From NCBI RefSeq assembly GCF_937858865.1, contig NZ_CALLYO010000413.1, positions 1 through 21,432 of the forward strand: 21,432 bases of DNA, given 5' to 3'. The stretch is from an uncultured Amaricoccus sp. (lineage in GTDB: Bacteria > Pseudomonadota > Alphaproteobacteria > Rhodobacterales > Rhodobacteraceae). The notes beneath the pieces were generated by a model that saw nothing but the letters and a program-made list of their open reading frames with translations, searched no databases and was not told the origin of the DNA. How positions within the stretch are numbered: the first letter of the stretch is position 1; each line of letters begins with the position of its first letter. Both the position numbers and the translations under genes were made by a program. Of the stretch, positions 21,298 to 21,432 are shown in pieces.

Positions 21298-21432
21298 CGC
21301 ACGGCGAGTGAGAAGTGCTCGGCCACGCTCAGGCTACGACACCGCGGGATACCGGAGGAATGTTGCAAGCGGCCCTTAGCCGCCATTCGAGCCGAGGCGG
21401 GATCCACGCCCGCAGCAACTGAAAAGCGGTCA
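21298..21432. other. non-coding right end of window
   Basis: No gene, RNA or clear repeat seen. The sequence may continue into position 1 if the plasmid is circular. Confidence 0.4.

Overview
The window looks like most or all of a high-GC alphaproteobacterial mobilizable plasmid. The relaxase block (VirD1/VirD2), a VirC1/VirC2 pair, a RepC initiator and an iteron-controlled RepA (RPA-type) initiator are all alphaproteobacterial plasmid families. The hairpin plus GAGGATATTT motif near 9830 resembles intergenic sequence common in Rhodobacterales, so that order is my best but uncertain guess. Both ends are non-coding and no gene is cut, which fits a circular 21.4 kb plasmid opened in an intergenic gap; this is inference.

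Layout. 1-2320: a minus-strand operon repC - trbM-like - small exported protein, with an elaborate structured leader upstream of repC. 2644-4826: a plus-strand remnant of a type IV secretion operon (unknown 92-aa protein, membrane protein, virB1 broken by a frameshift, virB2, virB3). At about 4740 it runs straight into the opposed first 75 codons of virD4, so virB4-virB11 and most of virD4 are gone. 4963-7208: virD2 relaxase and virD1-like accessory gene (minus). 7197-7259: oriT, whose nic site is close to an Agrobacterium T-DNA border. 7838-9153: virC1 and virC2 (plus). 9255-13178: minus-strand genes (a nuclease/ArdC fusion remnant, a DUF4942 adenine methyltransferase, four small proteins). 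13254-14255: an SRAP (HMCES/YedK) protein. 14262-16032: a ParDE pair and a second toxin-antitoxin pair split by a truncated HerA ATPase. 16298-16909: an HsdM fragment and a frameshifted zinc-finger gene. 16981-18789: a large ParB-like protein. 19141-20553: an iteron origin plus repA. 20589-21297: a HigBA-type pair with a clean operator palindrome.

How it fits together. The border-like site predicts that the plus strand is nicked between 7239 and 7240 and enters the recipient 5' end first, reading rightwards. The region right of the nick is then the leading region and the relaxase/virB region enters last. Most leading-region genes (methyltransferase, ArdC remnant, small proteins, ParB-like) lie on the minus strand, so the incoming plus strand is their template. 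Three of these transcription units start behind copies of one hairpin-rich sequence of about 345 bp (11494-11878, 12795-13178, 18790-19138). In the best copy it can fold as single-stranded plus strand into a long imperfect stem carrying a TTGAC element. I propose that these are single-stranded-DNA promoters, analogous to Frpo of the F plasmid, driving an establishment/anti-defence regulon. This is the main candidate for an undescribed system here.

The plasmid is heavily eroded. I see two gene-fusion or deletion junctions (virB3/virD4, nuclease/ArdC), three further truncated or frameshifted genes, and a fragment inserted between an antitoxin and its toxin. It has two different replication initiators and three toxin-antitoxin modules. 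It should be mobilizable by a helper but not self-transmissible.
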